Shown here: positions 25,942-38,480 of the stretch, piece after piece
How the letters are laid out: each line of letters begins with the position of its first letter
How positions within the stretch are numbered: the stretch's first letter is position 1
Assembly: GCF_003254395.2 (NCBI RefSeq)
Contig: NC_037647.1
Coordinates: forward strand, 10,297,050-10,361,049
Direction: 5' to 3'
Source of the DNA: Apis mellifera
Lineage: Eukaryota > Arthropoda > Insecta > Hymenoptera > Apidae
Length of the DNA stretch: 64,000 bases
Position numbers and translations under genes: made by a program
The notes under the pieces: model-generated
Database searches by the model: none
Told to the model about the DNA's origin: nothing
What the model saw: only the letters and a program-made list of their open reading frames with translations

Positions 25942-26493
25942 TTAATGATCTTCTTTATAAAAGCGTAAACCACAATATCCACAAGTATGATTACCAGGTT
26001 TATCCTAAAATATATAAAAATAAAATTATGAAATATTTTAACTAATACTACAAAAATTTTAACTAATACTACAATACTGTAATAATTTATACCAGATTAA
26101 TATAAACTTTTGGATGTCCTAAAGGTCCACCACCTCCATCACATGCCACAATTTTTTCTTTTGCTGATGTAGGAGAAGCTTCTGCTATCAATTTTATGGC
26201 CCAATTATCATTAACCTCTTTTGGTCTATTTACAAATCGTACATTGCGATAATCATCTTCATCATATATCTATTAAAAAAATAAATATTTATCAAAATAA
26301 ATAATATAGGTTACAAAAAATTATACAAATATATATATTTTCATAATTTTAATTTTACCTGACCAGTATGAGTGACTTTTTTAGCAGATTTTGAAGTTAC
26401 ATCGTGTATATTTCTTATTATTAATCCTATGGTATTAATTTTATATTTTCTATTGGAAGTTTTAAAAAATTCCATAATCTTTATACTCGCCAT
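25942..26493 (-). CDS. NDUFS6: NADH dehydrogenase Fe-S protein 6, mitochondrial (complex I 13 kDa-A), complete
   Basis: This is an accessory zinc-binding subunit of respiratory complex I in the mitochondrial matrix arm. Exons in transcript order: 26493-26359, 26269-26093, 26004-25942; 375 nt, 124 residues (human 124). KKVTHTGQIYDEDDYRNVRF matches human [40 protein letters not shown] is nearly identical; the end HTCGYCGLRFYKEDH carries the zinc-binding Cys pair. The first 35 residues are basic and lack acidic clusters, fitting a mitochondrial presequence. An upstream ATG in another frame overlaps this start (see findings). Confidence 0.96.
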
Positions 26494-27218
26494 ATTTTTG
26501 GTTTTTTTTTAATTCTTCAAGATGTCGCGTCATGTAAGTTTTCAATAAAAAAAATATAGTATATATACAGGATATCTCAAAAATTTGAGAAAACAAATTA
26601 ACTAAATATTCCTGAAGTAATTTTCCTTTAAAAAAATTTTTGTTATAATTTTGTTACGAGTTATTAACAAAAAACATTAGCCAATCACGCAGCGTCTAGT
26701 CTCTATGTAATTAAGTCGTAGTTGAATCGACTAGCATGAAGTTCAAGCGATATATATCGAAAAAAACTCTGTTAATTACAAATATTTTTTTATTGAAAAA
26801 AAAAAATTATATTACGAATTACATCTCTTTAAAAATAATAAACTAACTAATTAATTGTTATTATAAATTTAAACTCAAAAATTTAAATTTTATATATAAT
26901 TATTATTTACGTTTTACATCTTAAAAAATTTTGTCATATATAAAATGAATTTATATAATTTTTAATATAAATATGATTAAAAATTTGCAATTTTTTTCAT
27001 AAAAAAGAATCAAAAAAAATTTTTAATAAAACAAAATAATTTTAAATTTATTACATTTAAAAAAATATATATTAAATAGGATCAAAATTATTTATTTTCT
27101 AATAAATGAAATTAATATCATTAAATAATTTAGTTTCAAAATATTTTATTTGTAGTACAATACAACTGTACAAAGATGATACATAGACCAATAAATTGAT
27201 CCATTGTGATCCTTAGGC
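26494..27218. other. Intergenic region between NDUFS6 start and RpLP1 stop
   Basis: It contains the NDUFS6 promoter. A CCAAT box (AGCCAATCA at 26679-26687) sits in a GC-richer stretch at about 26640-26770. The remainder is A/T sequence and the RpLP1 3' flank. Confidence 0.5.
26679..26687. promoter_or_regulatory. CCAAT box AGCCAATCA
   Basis: An NF-Y type site about 190 bp upstream of the NDUFS6 start codon, in the only GC-enriched part of the spacer. Confidence 0.35.
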
Positions 27219-28411
27219 TTAATCGAACAATCCTGTAAAAAAAATTTATAAAGTCAAATTTTCTTGTTTATAATACAATATAATAATTACAATATTATTA
27301 TAATATTCTCATTTTTTTTAATATCATCAAATATATCAATAGCTAATACATGATAATAATCATTGAATATAAAAATTATAAAAATCTATAAGAACATTAA
27401 TACTATATTGTTTAAAATATATTACATACCAAAGCCCATATCATCATCTGATTCTGGTTCAGGTTCTTCTTTCTTCTTTTCTTCTTTAGCTGGTGCACTT
27501 TCTGTACTGGCAGGTGCAGCTGCTGCTGGTGCTTTAAAAAATAAATAATTTTATTATATAAAAATTCAATGTGATAATTATATGATCTATGTAAAACAAT
27601 AATGAAATTATTGTTTATCATTGTCGTATATAGAAATATTAATCACATTTTCAAATATGATTTTCAGAACTTTCTATTTCTTTTTTTATTTCCTCTTTTG
27701 CTGACCGCACTAAAATAAATGATTATATAGAACGGTGGATGAAGAGGATATATATTTCTTTTAATAATGTGAATAAGTAAATATATGCATTTAATTAAAT
27801 AATTTTATATATCATATAGTGAAAACATATTAAAAAAAATATATATATATTTTATCTTGAAAAAAGTTTTATATAACAAAAAAATTGAAGTAATATTAAA
27901 TATTAATATACCTGCTGCTGGTGCTTTTCCAACTCCTGATCCAATATTTGTTATAAGTTCTTTTATATTAACTCCTTCTAAAGCTTTGGCAAATAATCCT
28001 GGCCAATAAGATTCCACATCAACATTAGCAGCTTTTAAAATTGTTTGAATTTTTTCTCCCTAAAAATTGATATTTTTAGCTATTAAATATATTTTAATTA
28101 TAATTATATTATATTAAAAGTATATAAAGTGTAACATTATATAAATATTTTTAATTTTATTAATAAAAAAATAAAAATATTTTAATTTTCATAAGTTAAA
28201 ACAAAATCAAATAATTAACTTTAATAAGATAAATAAATTTGATTTATAACAATTAAAATTGAAGAATTTATAAATAATCAGTCTGACTTTTAAATATTTA
28301 ATTTATATTAAGAAATCAAAATCCACGAGTGATACTTACAGTTACAGCAACATCGTCATCAACAAGAATTAATGTTGAATAAACGCAAGCAAGTTCAGCT
28401 TTTTTATTCAT
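27219..28411 (-). CDS. RpLP1: 60S acidic ribosomal protein P1, complete
   Basis: P1 pairs with P2 on P0 to form the ribosomal stalk that recruits elongation factors. Exons in transcript order: 28411-28340, 28059-27912, 27531-27430, 27232-27219; 336 nt, 111 residues, the usual length. N-terminus MNKKAELACVYSTLILVDDD, then VTGEKIQTILKAANVDVE and WPGLFAKALEGVNIKELI. An Ala/Pro hinge and the acidic tail EEPEPESDDDMGFGLFD follow, the tail being the hallmark of P-proteins. The last exon codes only LFD and the stop. Neighbour MBD-R2 is divergent, with 0.8 kb between starts. Confidence 0.97.
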
Positions 28412-29236
28412 GTTTGTCACTTGTATAAAATATATTGAAGCTAGATGGAATGATAAAACGGTGCAAGTCGCTGATATAGCCTTAGCTCAAGAAAAGAGAA
28501 CAAGCACCCGACATTCGCTTGATCCAGCTAAAAGGAAAGAGAAACGAGTTCAAAGGAAATCACGTGATATCTTTAGGGACTACTTTCAATTAATCACTAA
28601 ATAAAAATAACATAATCCTATTGGTTAATTTGATAATTAAACGAAATATTTTTTAACATAAAAATTTATATTATAATTATTAATTATTATTAATATGTAG
28701 TGTTATTATTATATGCACATATAACTTATTATCATATATATTATAATTATTGTATATCTATAATATCATATTCTCATGAGAATGCAACGAAATTATTATA
28801 GTAAGTATTTGAAATAATTTTTATATCTAGTGTTAATATTCGAACGATTCTACTAGCAAAATTAACGATTCTATTAATATAATTTATTAGATAAAATTTA
28901 ATATTTTAAATAAATAATTTCAATGATGCATGAAGTATTATTTTATATTATTGCGAATATTCATGAAAATTAGAAGAGGGCGCCACATATTGATAAATTT
29001 ATTTAATAAGTAATACTTACATATTCAACGTTCTTCGAAAAGTACAGATCGATTAGTGGATCATATACGCAATTGAGATAGTTCAGTGTTTTTACGAACG
29101 TTAGTTGAAGTATTTTCACTCGGAAGGGTGCGTGTCAAAGTAGTAGACACACAACTGCTAATCTCGTGGTTACATTTTATTTTCACGAATATCTTAGGAA
29201 ATGTACTTTTTCGGCACATTGCTATGTAGCACGTAA
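28412..29236. promoter_or_regulatory. Divergent promoter region, RpLP1 / MBD-R2
   Basis: On the RpLP1 side, the minus strand shows a pyrimidine tract (CTCTTTCCTTTTAG, 28529-28545) that could be a 5' TOP start, with TCACGTGA about 15-20 bp upstream (28560-28567). On the MBD-R2 side the sequence becomes GC-richer from about 29030. A GGGCGCC motif lies at 28974-28985. The middle is AT-rich. Confidence 0.5.
28529..28545 (-). promoter_or_regulatory. Candidate 5' TOP initiator of RpLP1
   Basis: A minus-strand run of pyrimidines about 120-130 nt upstream of the start codon. Ribosomal protein mRNAs typically begin with C followed by pyrimidines. The exact start cannot be fixed from sequence alone. 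Confidence 0.4.
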
Positions 29237-29299
29237 ATGAAGCGACGGCGTATAGCGCGGTCGCATATCAAAAGAATACTACCTATAGGAACGATGAGA

Positions 29300-32200
29300 A
29301 TGGCGCGCAAATGTTGCGTGCGTAGCTGTGAGGCTGATGTGCAAGATGCGCGTGCTAAAGGGTTACCGCTTCATAAATTTCCGAAAGATATTACTTTAAG
29401 AAACAAATGGTTGACTAGTGGTGGATTTGACGCGAATTTTAAACCTTCACCAGGTCAAGTTGTTTGTCACAGACATTTTAAACGAGCTGATTACGAAGCT
29501 GCTAAAGGACATAAATTACTTCTACGTAAAGGTAGTGTTCCGTCGGTTTTTGCAGATTATGACAATCATCCGGGTGTGTATCACTTAGTATTTCTTTTTA
29601 TAACATTTATATATCATATTATATATACTATAACATGTTTTTATTGTTATTGTATTTTTATTCAAAAGATAATCTTCAAAGATATATAAATAATGTTATA
29701 TTTAAATATTTTTGTGATATGATTTAATGTTTTTTTTTAAATATAAATTTTAAAAAACGATAAAATATATATCGAACAAAAAAATTACTAATATATTGTA
29801 ATCATTGAAATAAGTAATCATTGAATAAGAAAAATTTTATGATTATAAATTTACAAATTATTTTTTTATAAAATTACTTCTAATATAATTTATATGTACA
29901 TTTTTCTACATTTTTTATGCATAAATCTATGTGTTAATTTATTGACAATTTAGAATATATTATATTACTTTAAGAATTAGAAAAAACTTTCTATCATTTA
30001 TAGATAATAATAATCAATAATATTATAATTTAATGATTTTTTCTATAATTTCATTTTTCTTTATTTATTATTATCAAAATATGATATATTGCTATATGTA
30101 TAGAATATTGTAGTTTTTTCCATATAATTCAATATGATATTTCAATATATTTTATAGATATAATTTATAGATATAAATAAACAAAATATATAAATATTCA
30201 TTAAGACATTCATTATATTAAAAAGTTATAAAAATTTAAAGAAAATGATTTATTTATCAAATTTGCTTAGATTTATGCTATTAGATTTTCAAATTTAGAA
30301 AATATATTGAAGTAAAATATATAAATTGTTATAAAGAATTGATAATCAATAAGATATCATAAAAATAATCTTTTTAAAATAAATTCAAAATCTCTTATTA
30401 TTTAATTATTGACTGTATCATTTTAATAATTAACATAATTGTTTTATTTTAAATTATAATGTCATAATAATTATAAATCTATTATTGTTCTTATTTTATT
30501 TCATATTTTTTTATAATTTTTCAAAAAAATTTCAAACAATTTATATTTATGTAACATTTATTTCTTATTAATATAAAAAATATATTAATAAAGTTGAAAA
30601 AATCTAGAATATTTTATATTAATAATAATAAATATACAATGATATAATGAACATTATATAATAATATTTTATATTAATAATTATAAGTTTGCAATAATAT
30701 AATGAACATTATATAATAATAATAATAAATGATATATATATTATGTAAATATGATATTTGATAATAATTAAATAATAATTATATCTTCTATTGTAAATAA
30801 TTGATTAATTAATTATCAATAAGATAAAAAAAAATATATATATATATGGAAAATATATTTAAAATTTTTAAAATTATTTAAATTTAATAATAGTATTATT
30901 TTTTGTGATTTAGATTAGATATAGTTTTATATTTTTATAATATTCAATTATTTTATTATAATTTTTTTATATTATATTTTTTAATAATATTATATAATTA
31001 TGTTAATAAAATAATTAGACAATATAAATAATAATTATTCATTGTTATTTAAATTAAATATTTTATTTATAAAATGTTTTCTCAAGGTATACTTAAAACT
31101 TTATATATATTTGAAAATTATTGTTGAATAAAACTATAGAAAATATTATTTTCTTAAAGTTTATAGTTATATATTTTTTTACAGATCCTGTAATAATGTC
31201 TGTAAAATCATCAACTTCTTATGCACAAGAAGATTTAGATCTTATTAATTCTGAAATTTTGAATTTAGAACAATCCATATCTCCATTGAATTCTGGTGCC
31301 AGAACACCAAAATCCGATAGCTGTGGAGAAACATGTTCTTCTCGACCAGAATCATCAGCTGATTCTTTTAATTTATTAGATTCAACAGAATTAATTGATA
31401 ATGGATGTAAAACTTTGAATATGAAAGAAGAGAATATATCTCCTATGAAACATCAAGAGATAAATAAAAATTCAGAAATAGAAGTTAACACTATGGCAGT
31501 GCAATTAGGTATTGTTGAATCTGATATAACAATGAAACATATACAAAAGGATTTAGTTATTAAAGAAGAACTAAAAAATATCAAAATAGAAGATGAGAAA
31601 ACATCAGAAGAATTAAAGCCAAAAATTTTTAATCGAGGAGGATTAAAATTTTTTCCTGGAGCCAAATTAGAAGCAAAAGATTTTAATGAAAAATGGTAAA
31701 TATTTATTTTAAAGTCAATTAATTATAATTAATTGATTAAATATATTGATATAAAAATATAAACAAATTTTTATAAATAATTATTTTTTACATTGTAGGT
31801 ATTCAGCAAAAGTAGTTGAAACTGATTGGGATGAGCGAGAAGTCCTGATACGTTTTGATAAATGGAGCTCAAGATTTGATGAATGGATACCTATGGATAG
31901 TTCTAGATTACGTGTATTACAAACACAATCAAAGTAAGTCAAAGTAAAATTTCAATAAATCTATTACAAAATTATTTGAATTAGTAGATATAAAAAATAA
32001 AAAATTTTATACATAAATAATTGTTGATCTGATTTATTGTATAAAATATGTTCTGAATTACTTATAGATTTATTTTTTTTTAAAGCGAACAAACCTGGAA
32101 TCTACCATCTCTGTAAGTGGATATTGTATAATTATTAGCTAGGTCAAAACTTGTATATTTTATAGCAGTTTTTATGCAATTATAAAAAATATTAAATTAT

Positions 32201-32571
32201 TTTATTTCTTATAAAGTCAATAGTAATTTTTTTATTTTTTTCTCATCTCTTTTTAAATCTGTTATGTTATATAAAAATTTCTTATACAATTTTTAAGTTA
32301 TAGATAATTATTAATTTTATTTAAATTATTATTAAAAAATTGAAAAAAAATTTGAAAAATTTTTTACTTTTATAAAAAATTGTCATTTTAATTAAATAAG
32401 AGGAAAAAAAATTCTTTATATTTAAATATTATTTTGCATTTCATATTTATATAGAATGAATTGATTAAAAGAAGTTTTTTTTTAATAATTAATTTTAATT
32501 TTTAATTTGATATTAAGAAAAAACTTTATGAAAATTATATTTGAAATATATTCTTTTCTTTATTACTCTCT

Positions 32572-32619
<48 letters not shown>

Positions 32620-35600
32620 GTTTTTTAATAAATATTAATATATTTATATCTTTTAATAAATATTAAAATAAATTAATAATATAAATATAAAATTAAAAAA
32701 TAAAACAATTCATTTTTCAATTGGATTTTTATATATTTTTGTACAATGTTTAAATATTGTAGAACAAAATCACTACTTATAAATTGAATTAGAAATTGTT
32801 TATTCATTCATATATATTTATTATAATGATAAATCATAACTTTTTGAATATGGCAATAAATCAATTTAAATCCTTTAGGGAAGCAAAAATGAAAGACTTT
32901 TCAGTAGGAGAAAGGATTCTTGCTACATGGGCTGATGGTAGAAAATATCCAGCCAAAGTGAATGCCGTCTTGGGAAATGGTAAGTGATCTAACCTTAACT
33001 GCGTACTTGTGAAAATTACTTATACTGTTGGTTTGACGTTTCGTGATAAGACATTTTTCTAATTCAAGAAATGTTGATTTTTTAATTATAAATTATTTTT
33101 ACAGATAGATATGATGTACTATTTGATGATGGATATACAAAGACGATTAAATCGTCAAAAATGACAAAAATCGCTGCAACACCTACAAAGGTACAGTATT
33201 TGTAATAAGGTTATGTTATATTATTATTAATATAAAATTCAATTAATTATAATTACTCTCCTTTTTATTATTATTATTAAAATAATTTATAATAAGAATT
33301 GATTTTTAACTCATTTTAATAATTTAAAATGTTGAAAAAGTAATTGTAAGAAATTAATTAGATATATCTTTTTTTAAAAATCATTAAAAAAATATATAAC
33401 AATTTTATAAATATATAATAAATTTAATACTTATTATTGAAATATATATTTTATTCATAAATTAAAATTTTTTATATTATGAATTTTTTTTCTAAATGAA
33501 TCTATATAAATTTTACTTTATAATATAATTTATTCATTATAAAATAAAATTAGTATAAAAATAGATAAAATAATAATTTTTTATATTACAAAAATTAAAA
33601 TTTATTAGATGGAGTCAATAAAAATAAGAAGAATAAATAAAATTAAATTTTACTATATTGTTTATAATAGCAATCTAGTCAAACTGAAGAATACATAGGA
33701 AGCAAGCAAGAAAGAAGAGATAAAAAAAGGAAACATACAGTGATGGAGTTATTTCATACACATTATAGGAAACGTTCAAAAAATGAAACGGATAAATTAA
33801 CAAAAAAGGAAGGAATTACAGTTAATGAAAATGCAGAAATCTTTTCAGAAAATAAAATTGACTTGGATGGTACGTTATTTGGGCCTTGTTATGACCCAGG
33901 CACAGATTTATTACGAGGATTTGATACTAATGTATCAAAACTAAAAGCTTATTCTAAAAAAAATAAAAAAGAAGTATCTAAAAATGACATAGATCTGCTA
34001 GAAGATGTAGGACCTGAATGGGTAGATGGAGAACCACAAGGAACTGAATCTTATATAGTAGATGGAAATGATGGTATGTTAAAAGAAAAAAATTGTTAAA
34101 TATTATTTTTTTTTATATAATATAATGATATTGATGATAAATAAAATGTACGATATATTTTATTTTTGTAGGACCACGTCGATCAATAATAGTGGCAGAT
34201 AAAAGATTACCACCTGGATGGCAAAAACATTTTACTCAAAGAAAAGCTGGTACATCTGCTGGAAAATGGGATGTTTTATTTCTTCATAAATCTAGTGGAA
34301 AAAAATTTAGATCAAAAAATGATATTAGGGCATTCATGGAAAATCAAGGACAATTTGATTTTGATCCGGAAAAATTTGATTTTTGTATTCATCGGAAAAA
34401 GAAGAACCAAAGTCAAAAAATAAAACAAGATATTATTGTGGATGCTCCCAAAAAAATAAAAACGTTATTACCTAAAACAAAGGCAACTCCAGTAACTGAC
34501 AATTCTTTGCTTGTTCCTACAAACACACCAGTTACAACTTTAGTATCTACATCAACTACATCTATTACAGATGGTGGTAAGATTCCATTTTTCTATTATA
34601 TTATTATATAATTCATCAAATTTTATTGAGGTCACTTTTTTATGCTTGCATGTATTAGGAGTAATTTATTGTGAGTATTAATAAATAAATTGTATTGTTT
34701 TTGTATTAAATTAAATAAAATCAAATAATCAAATAAATATTAATTTAAATTTACAAATAAATATTATTTATAATAATAGAAGAATATATATATAAATTTT
34801 CTTTAATGTTGTTAGAATGTAATTTTTAATTTTATTTGTTAACAGCTGTTTTTATTGGTGGACTTCGAGTAGAAATGGAAGACAGTGCTTATAAATGTCC
34901 AAAAGAGGGATGTAGTAAAACATTTCGAAAAGAAAATCTTTTACAAATGCATATAAAACATTATCATCCAGAATATTCAAAATTTTTGGGATGTACTCCA
35001 AATGTTGCAGATTTAGCATATGCAAGAACAATTGGAGAATCTGTTGAAGATATTATTCCAAAAAAATCAAATAATTTGATAGAAAAGTGTAATAAATTTG
35101 GAAAAAGAAAGTTTATTCAAGATAGATCATTATATGTTTCATCACCATCTGTAACAAATACCATTCAACCTGCATCACCAACAGTAACTATACCAATGGG
35201 AGCAGAAATAGAGGATGAAATAGATCAGATAGAAAAATGTAATGATATGCAAACAGAAGATATTAAAATAGAAAGAATGTCTCCAAATTCTAGTCACAGT
35301 TTAGATATGCATGATGAAATCGAGAAAAAACGAGAAGATACGTGCGCAATGTCACCTGGAACATTATTTGATTTGAAAACTAAAGAAGAAAAAACGCAAA
35401 GTGGAATTAAAACTCTACTTCCAATAAGACCAGCTGTATCTTCCGAAGCACAGAGAATAGATAGATCAAAATCTTTAGATGAGACTATTCATATTGACAA
35501 ATTGAAAGGTCAAAGGAAACGACAATTATCAGAATATAGTTCTGATATATCAAATAAGGGTAAAAAGCGGCATGGTACATATAATAAAATATTTATTTTA

Positions 35601-37746
35601 TTTTAATTATTTTAATAAATTAAAAGTAAAAATATTATTTTATAATAGGTATTCAAGAATTTACAGATGAATACGGTGATTTGGACGATAGTGCGATGGA
35701 TTTGGAAGGAGGAATACCTACTACACTCATGTATAGATATAGTCGTAGAAAATCAGATTCAAGAAGTGATGAAAATAGTCAAAGTAGTAAGTTATTTTTT
35801 ATTTTTAATAATTGTAATTTTATATTGAATGCTATTTTTTTTAATTTTGCTATTTATCTCTTTGTTATAAAATATTATAATTAATTATATTTTATTATTT
35901 TATTTTTCTTTAGGTCAATTAAATGATTCTCGTATTGAAAAAGATGATTCCTTGAAAGGGAATATTGGTAAAAAAGATACTAATGATGGTGAAGGTATAT
36001 TCTTTATTTTTTCTGTGTTTTATTTTATTTTAAATCATTAGAAATTTATATCAATATCATAATTTATATTAGATTTAAAAGTATTTCTATTCAAAGATTA
36101 TATTTTTATTTTTTATATTTTTTTTTAATATTATTTATATAATAATATTTATTTCATAGTTTTTTTTTTTTTTTTTTTAAATATATTTATGCATAGATTA
36201 TTTTTCATCTCAGAGTGAATTTTTTTTTTCTTTTTTTTTCTTTTCTTTTTCTTTCTTTCTTTTTTTTTTTTTTTTTTTTGTAATGAAAAACAAATTTTTG
36301 TAGATAATGATGGTGTTATGATGATGATTAATGGTGAAATGGTAAAAGTGGAACAACTTCGTAGAGAAGAAATAATAAATTGTACTTGTGGATTTATGGA
36401 AGAAGATGGTTTAATGATACAATGTGATCTTTGTTTATGTTGGCAACATGGTCATTGTAATGCAATAGAAAAAGAAAAAGATGTACCTGAAAAATATGTT
36501 TGTTTTATTTGTCGCAATCCATATCGGCAACGGTTATCCAAAAGATATTTTCACGATCAAGATTGGATAAAAGAGGGAAAACTACCAACGTTATCTAATC
36601 GAACAAAAAATCAGCATCGAGTTAATGAAAGAACGGCTATGTTAAAGCGTTCTTATGATTTAGTTGCAGCACTTTTGCAAATACAACAAGTTTTGCACAG
36701 TTTAAGGGTGAAAATTAATGTAGCTCAGTAAGTATTATAGTATTATATATTATAATTATATAAGTATTATATAATTATGTATTGTAATATGCATATCAAA
36801 TTAAAAAATATGAAAAATTATTAATTATAATAAAATTTATATAATAAGAAAAAAAGATCATCCAAAATTATATCTTTGGGCTAAAAATTGGGAGAAAATT
36901 GAAGTATTAAAACCAAATATGACACCAGTACCAATTATGGAAATTATAAAATCAGGAAAAGATTGTATAGATACTACAAATGAAAGTTCTCATCGAATCG
37001 AAATAAAAACGGAAACGAAATTCAGTTTAAAAGATGATCATGATGAAAAATCAATAGCTTCAGATTCAGAATTAATGAAGATATTAGAAGAAGATAATAT
37101 AACTTCAGATGAGTCTAAAAATACTGGTAAAAAAGAAGATCTTGTACATCAAAATAAGAGTCATATTCTTCTTGATGCACTTACAAAAAATGATACTATT
37201 GAAACCAAATATAAAAATTCAATATCTTCAGAAATTAAAGCAAATACAGGTAAAAATAGAAAAAAAAATCTTAAATCTTTATTTATAATTGAAAAATAGT
37301 ATTTATTTTTCGCATTTAGATTTATTAACCAATCAATCAAATTTATCTGAAAATAATGTATTTATCTCAAATACATTAGCAAATGACATGCATGAGGAAG
37401 AAAATGAAATGTCAACACCATTGCAACCTTTTATACCACAACCAGAAGCGCCAATTGATCCAGGAGAATGCCGAATGCGATTATTAGAACATATAGAACA
37501 TTTTCAAAAACATATAGATGCAAAATTAACGTATATTGAGGCAGAAATTTGTGGTTGGTAAATTTCGTTCAATTTTGTTATATATTATAAAAAAAATTAT
37601 TTAATATTTAATATATTTTTATAGCTTTAGAAACCATGGATCCTGAAGATTCATCTACCTCAGATGTTCAACCTCGAACTAAACAAACAGTTCAAATGCT
37701 TGTTCGAGATTTAAACACAGTACGAAAATTAGCTGCTTTGTGTTGA
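29300..37746 (+). CDS. MBD-R2: MBD-R2 / PHF20-like chromatin protein: THAP, Tudor, MBD-like, C2H2, PHD (complete)
   Basis: MBD-R2 is a subunit of the NSL complex, which brings the acetyltransferase MOF to housekeeping promoters. Exons: 29300-29573, 31185-31695, 31799-31933, 32879-32979, 33105-33190, 33671-34073, 34172-34576, 34846-35559, 35649-35786, 35914-35994, 36304-36727, 36849-37249, 37320-37553, 37625-37746; 1342 residues, phase kept. Domains in order: THAP (MARKCCVRSC, HKFP, VVCHRHF, SVPSVF); Tudor-like WYSAKVVETDWDEREVLIRF; second Tudor FSVGERILATWADGRKYPAK; MBD-like RLPPGWQKHFTQRKAG; C2H2 finger YKCPKEGCSKTF with HIKHYH; PHD CTCGFMEEDGLMIQCDLCLC to CFICRNP. The start at 29300 fits a THAP at the N-terminus and has A at -3 and G at +4; an in-frame ATG at 29237 would add 21 basic residues. 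The last donor (GTTGGT, 37554) and the 35559 donor are the least certain. Confidence 0.92.
29574..31184 (+). other. First intron of MBD-R2
   Basis: A 1.6 kb intron, about 85-90% A/T. It contains a two-copy tandem repeat with a 55-bp period at about 30608-30718. Nothing else was recognised. Confidence 0.7.
30608..30718. repeat. Tandem duplication, 55-bp period, two copies
   Basis: Both copies share ATATTTTATATTAATAA at the left and ATAATGAACATTATATAATA at the right. The middle parts differ. Confidence 0.8.
32086..32112 (+). CDS. Candidate alternative 27-nt microexon of MBD-R2
   Basis: Acceptor TTTTTTTTAAAG and donor GTAAGT flank 27 nt. Inserted between exons 3 and 4, this keeps frame and adds nine residues (reading N-EQTWNLPS-L across the junctions) between the two Tudor domains. 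It is inferred only from splice signals and frame. Confidence 0.35.
32573..32614. repeat. (TC)n microsatellite
   Basis: About twenty TC units inside an MBD-R2 intron. Confidence 0.9.
36150..36280 (+). repeat. T-rich tracts before the PHD exon of MBD-R2
   Basis: Two long T/C homopolymer-like runs (about 36159-36180 and 36222-36280) precede the acceptor at 36303. They serve as a very long polypyrimidine tract. Confidence 0.8.
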
Positions 37747-38480
37747 ATATTTTTAGAAAATATTTTTAAACAAAATTTATGGAAACATAATTTGCATTTT
37801 GTGAAATTTCTGAATTTTTTGAAGTTTAAACTTTTTTTTTTATTTTTTGTGATATTAATTATTATGAAAATAATTCTAAATTGATTTAATTGAATTTTAA
37901 TTAAGACCTCTAATTAATATAAATAATAAAATATCATATTACTGTATTTTATATTGTACATATAGTAAATATATGTTAATTCTTATTTATAATGTTATAA
38001 TAGATATAAATGATAAATTGTAATTATATTGTAAAATAATGTTCATTTTATTTGTGTATAGTTATAACTAAATTACAAAATTATATGTAAGTATACTGTT
38101 ATCATTATATCAAAATTTTATATTTTTTGAAATAATATGAAATTGTTTTTAAAAGAAATGTTACAAAAAGAAATATATTGTAATAAACATATTCTTTTTA
38201 TAACATATATTTATTATTTATAACATATAACATATATTATTTTAAATATATTGGAGTCTTTATTTAAATGTATTAAACATAAATTATTAATGAAAATATT
38301 AAACGTCATTTTTTTTATTTTTAATTGTTTAAATATTTCATTTAATTTATATAAAAAAATTTCATGAAATATATAATATCATGAAGATAGATCATATTTA
38401 TTGAATATAATTGAGAAATAGGAATAGATTAAAATATTGACAAATTTATTTTTTGATAAATTTTATTTTATGATATATTA
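37747..38480. other. MBD-R2 3' UTR and spacer before misshapen
   Basis: AT-rich sequence with no gene. The first part should be the MBD-R2 3' UTR. The composition shifts sharply at about 38480. Confidence 0.6.

Larger units (their letters stand above)
31934..32878 (+). other. MBD-R2 intron with candidate microexon and (TC)n tract
   Basis: This intron splits the two Tudor regions. At 32086-32112 it contains a 27-nt stretch flanked by a good acceptor and donor that would stay in frame. At 32573-32614 there is a (TC)n microsatellite. Confidence 0.65.

Noticed and set aside
26522..26533. Exon-like ATGTCGCGTCAT followed by GTAAGT on the plus strand near NDUFS6
   Set aside because: No downstream exon on this strand could be found. 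The neighbouring 1.9 kb to the right is taken by RpLP1 on the other strand.
28410..28604. Plus-strand open frame of 64 codons
   Set aside because: It lies antisense over the RpLP1 5' UTR and promoter; no splice or family support.
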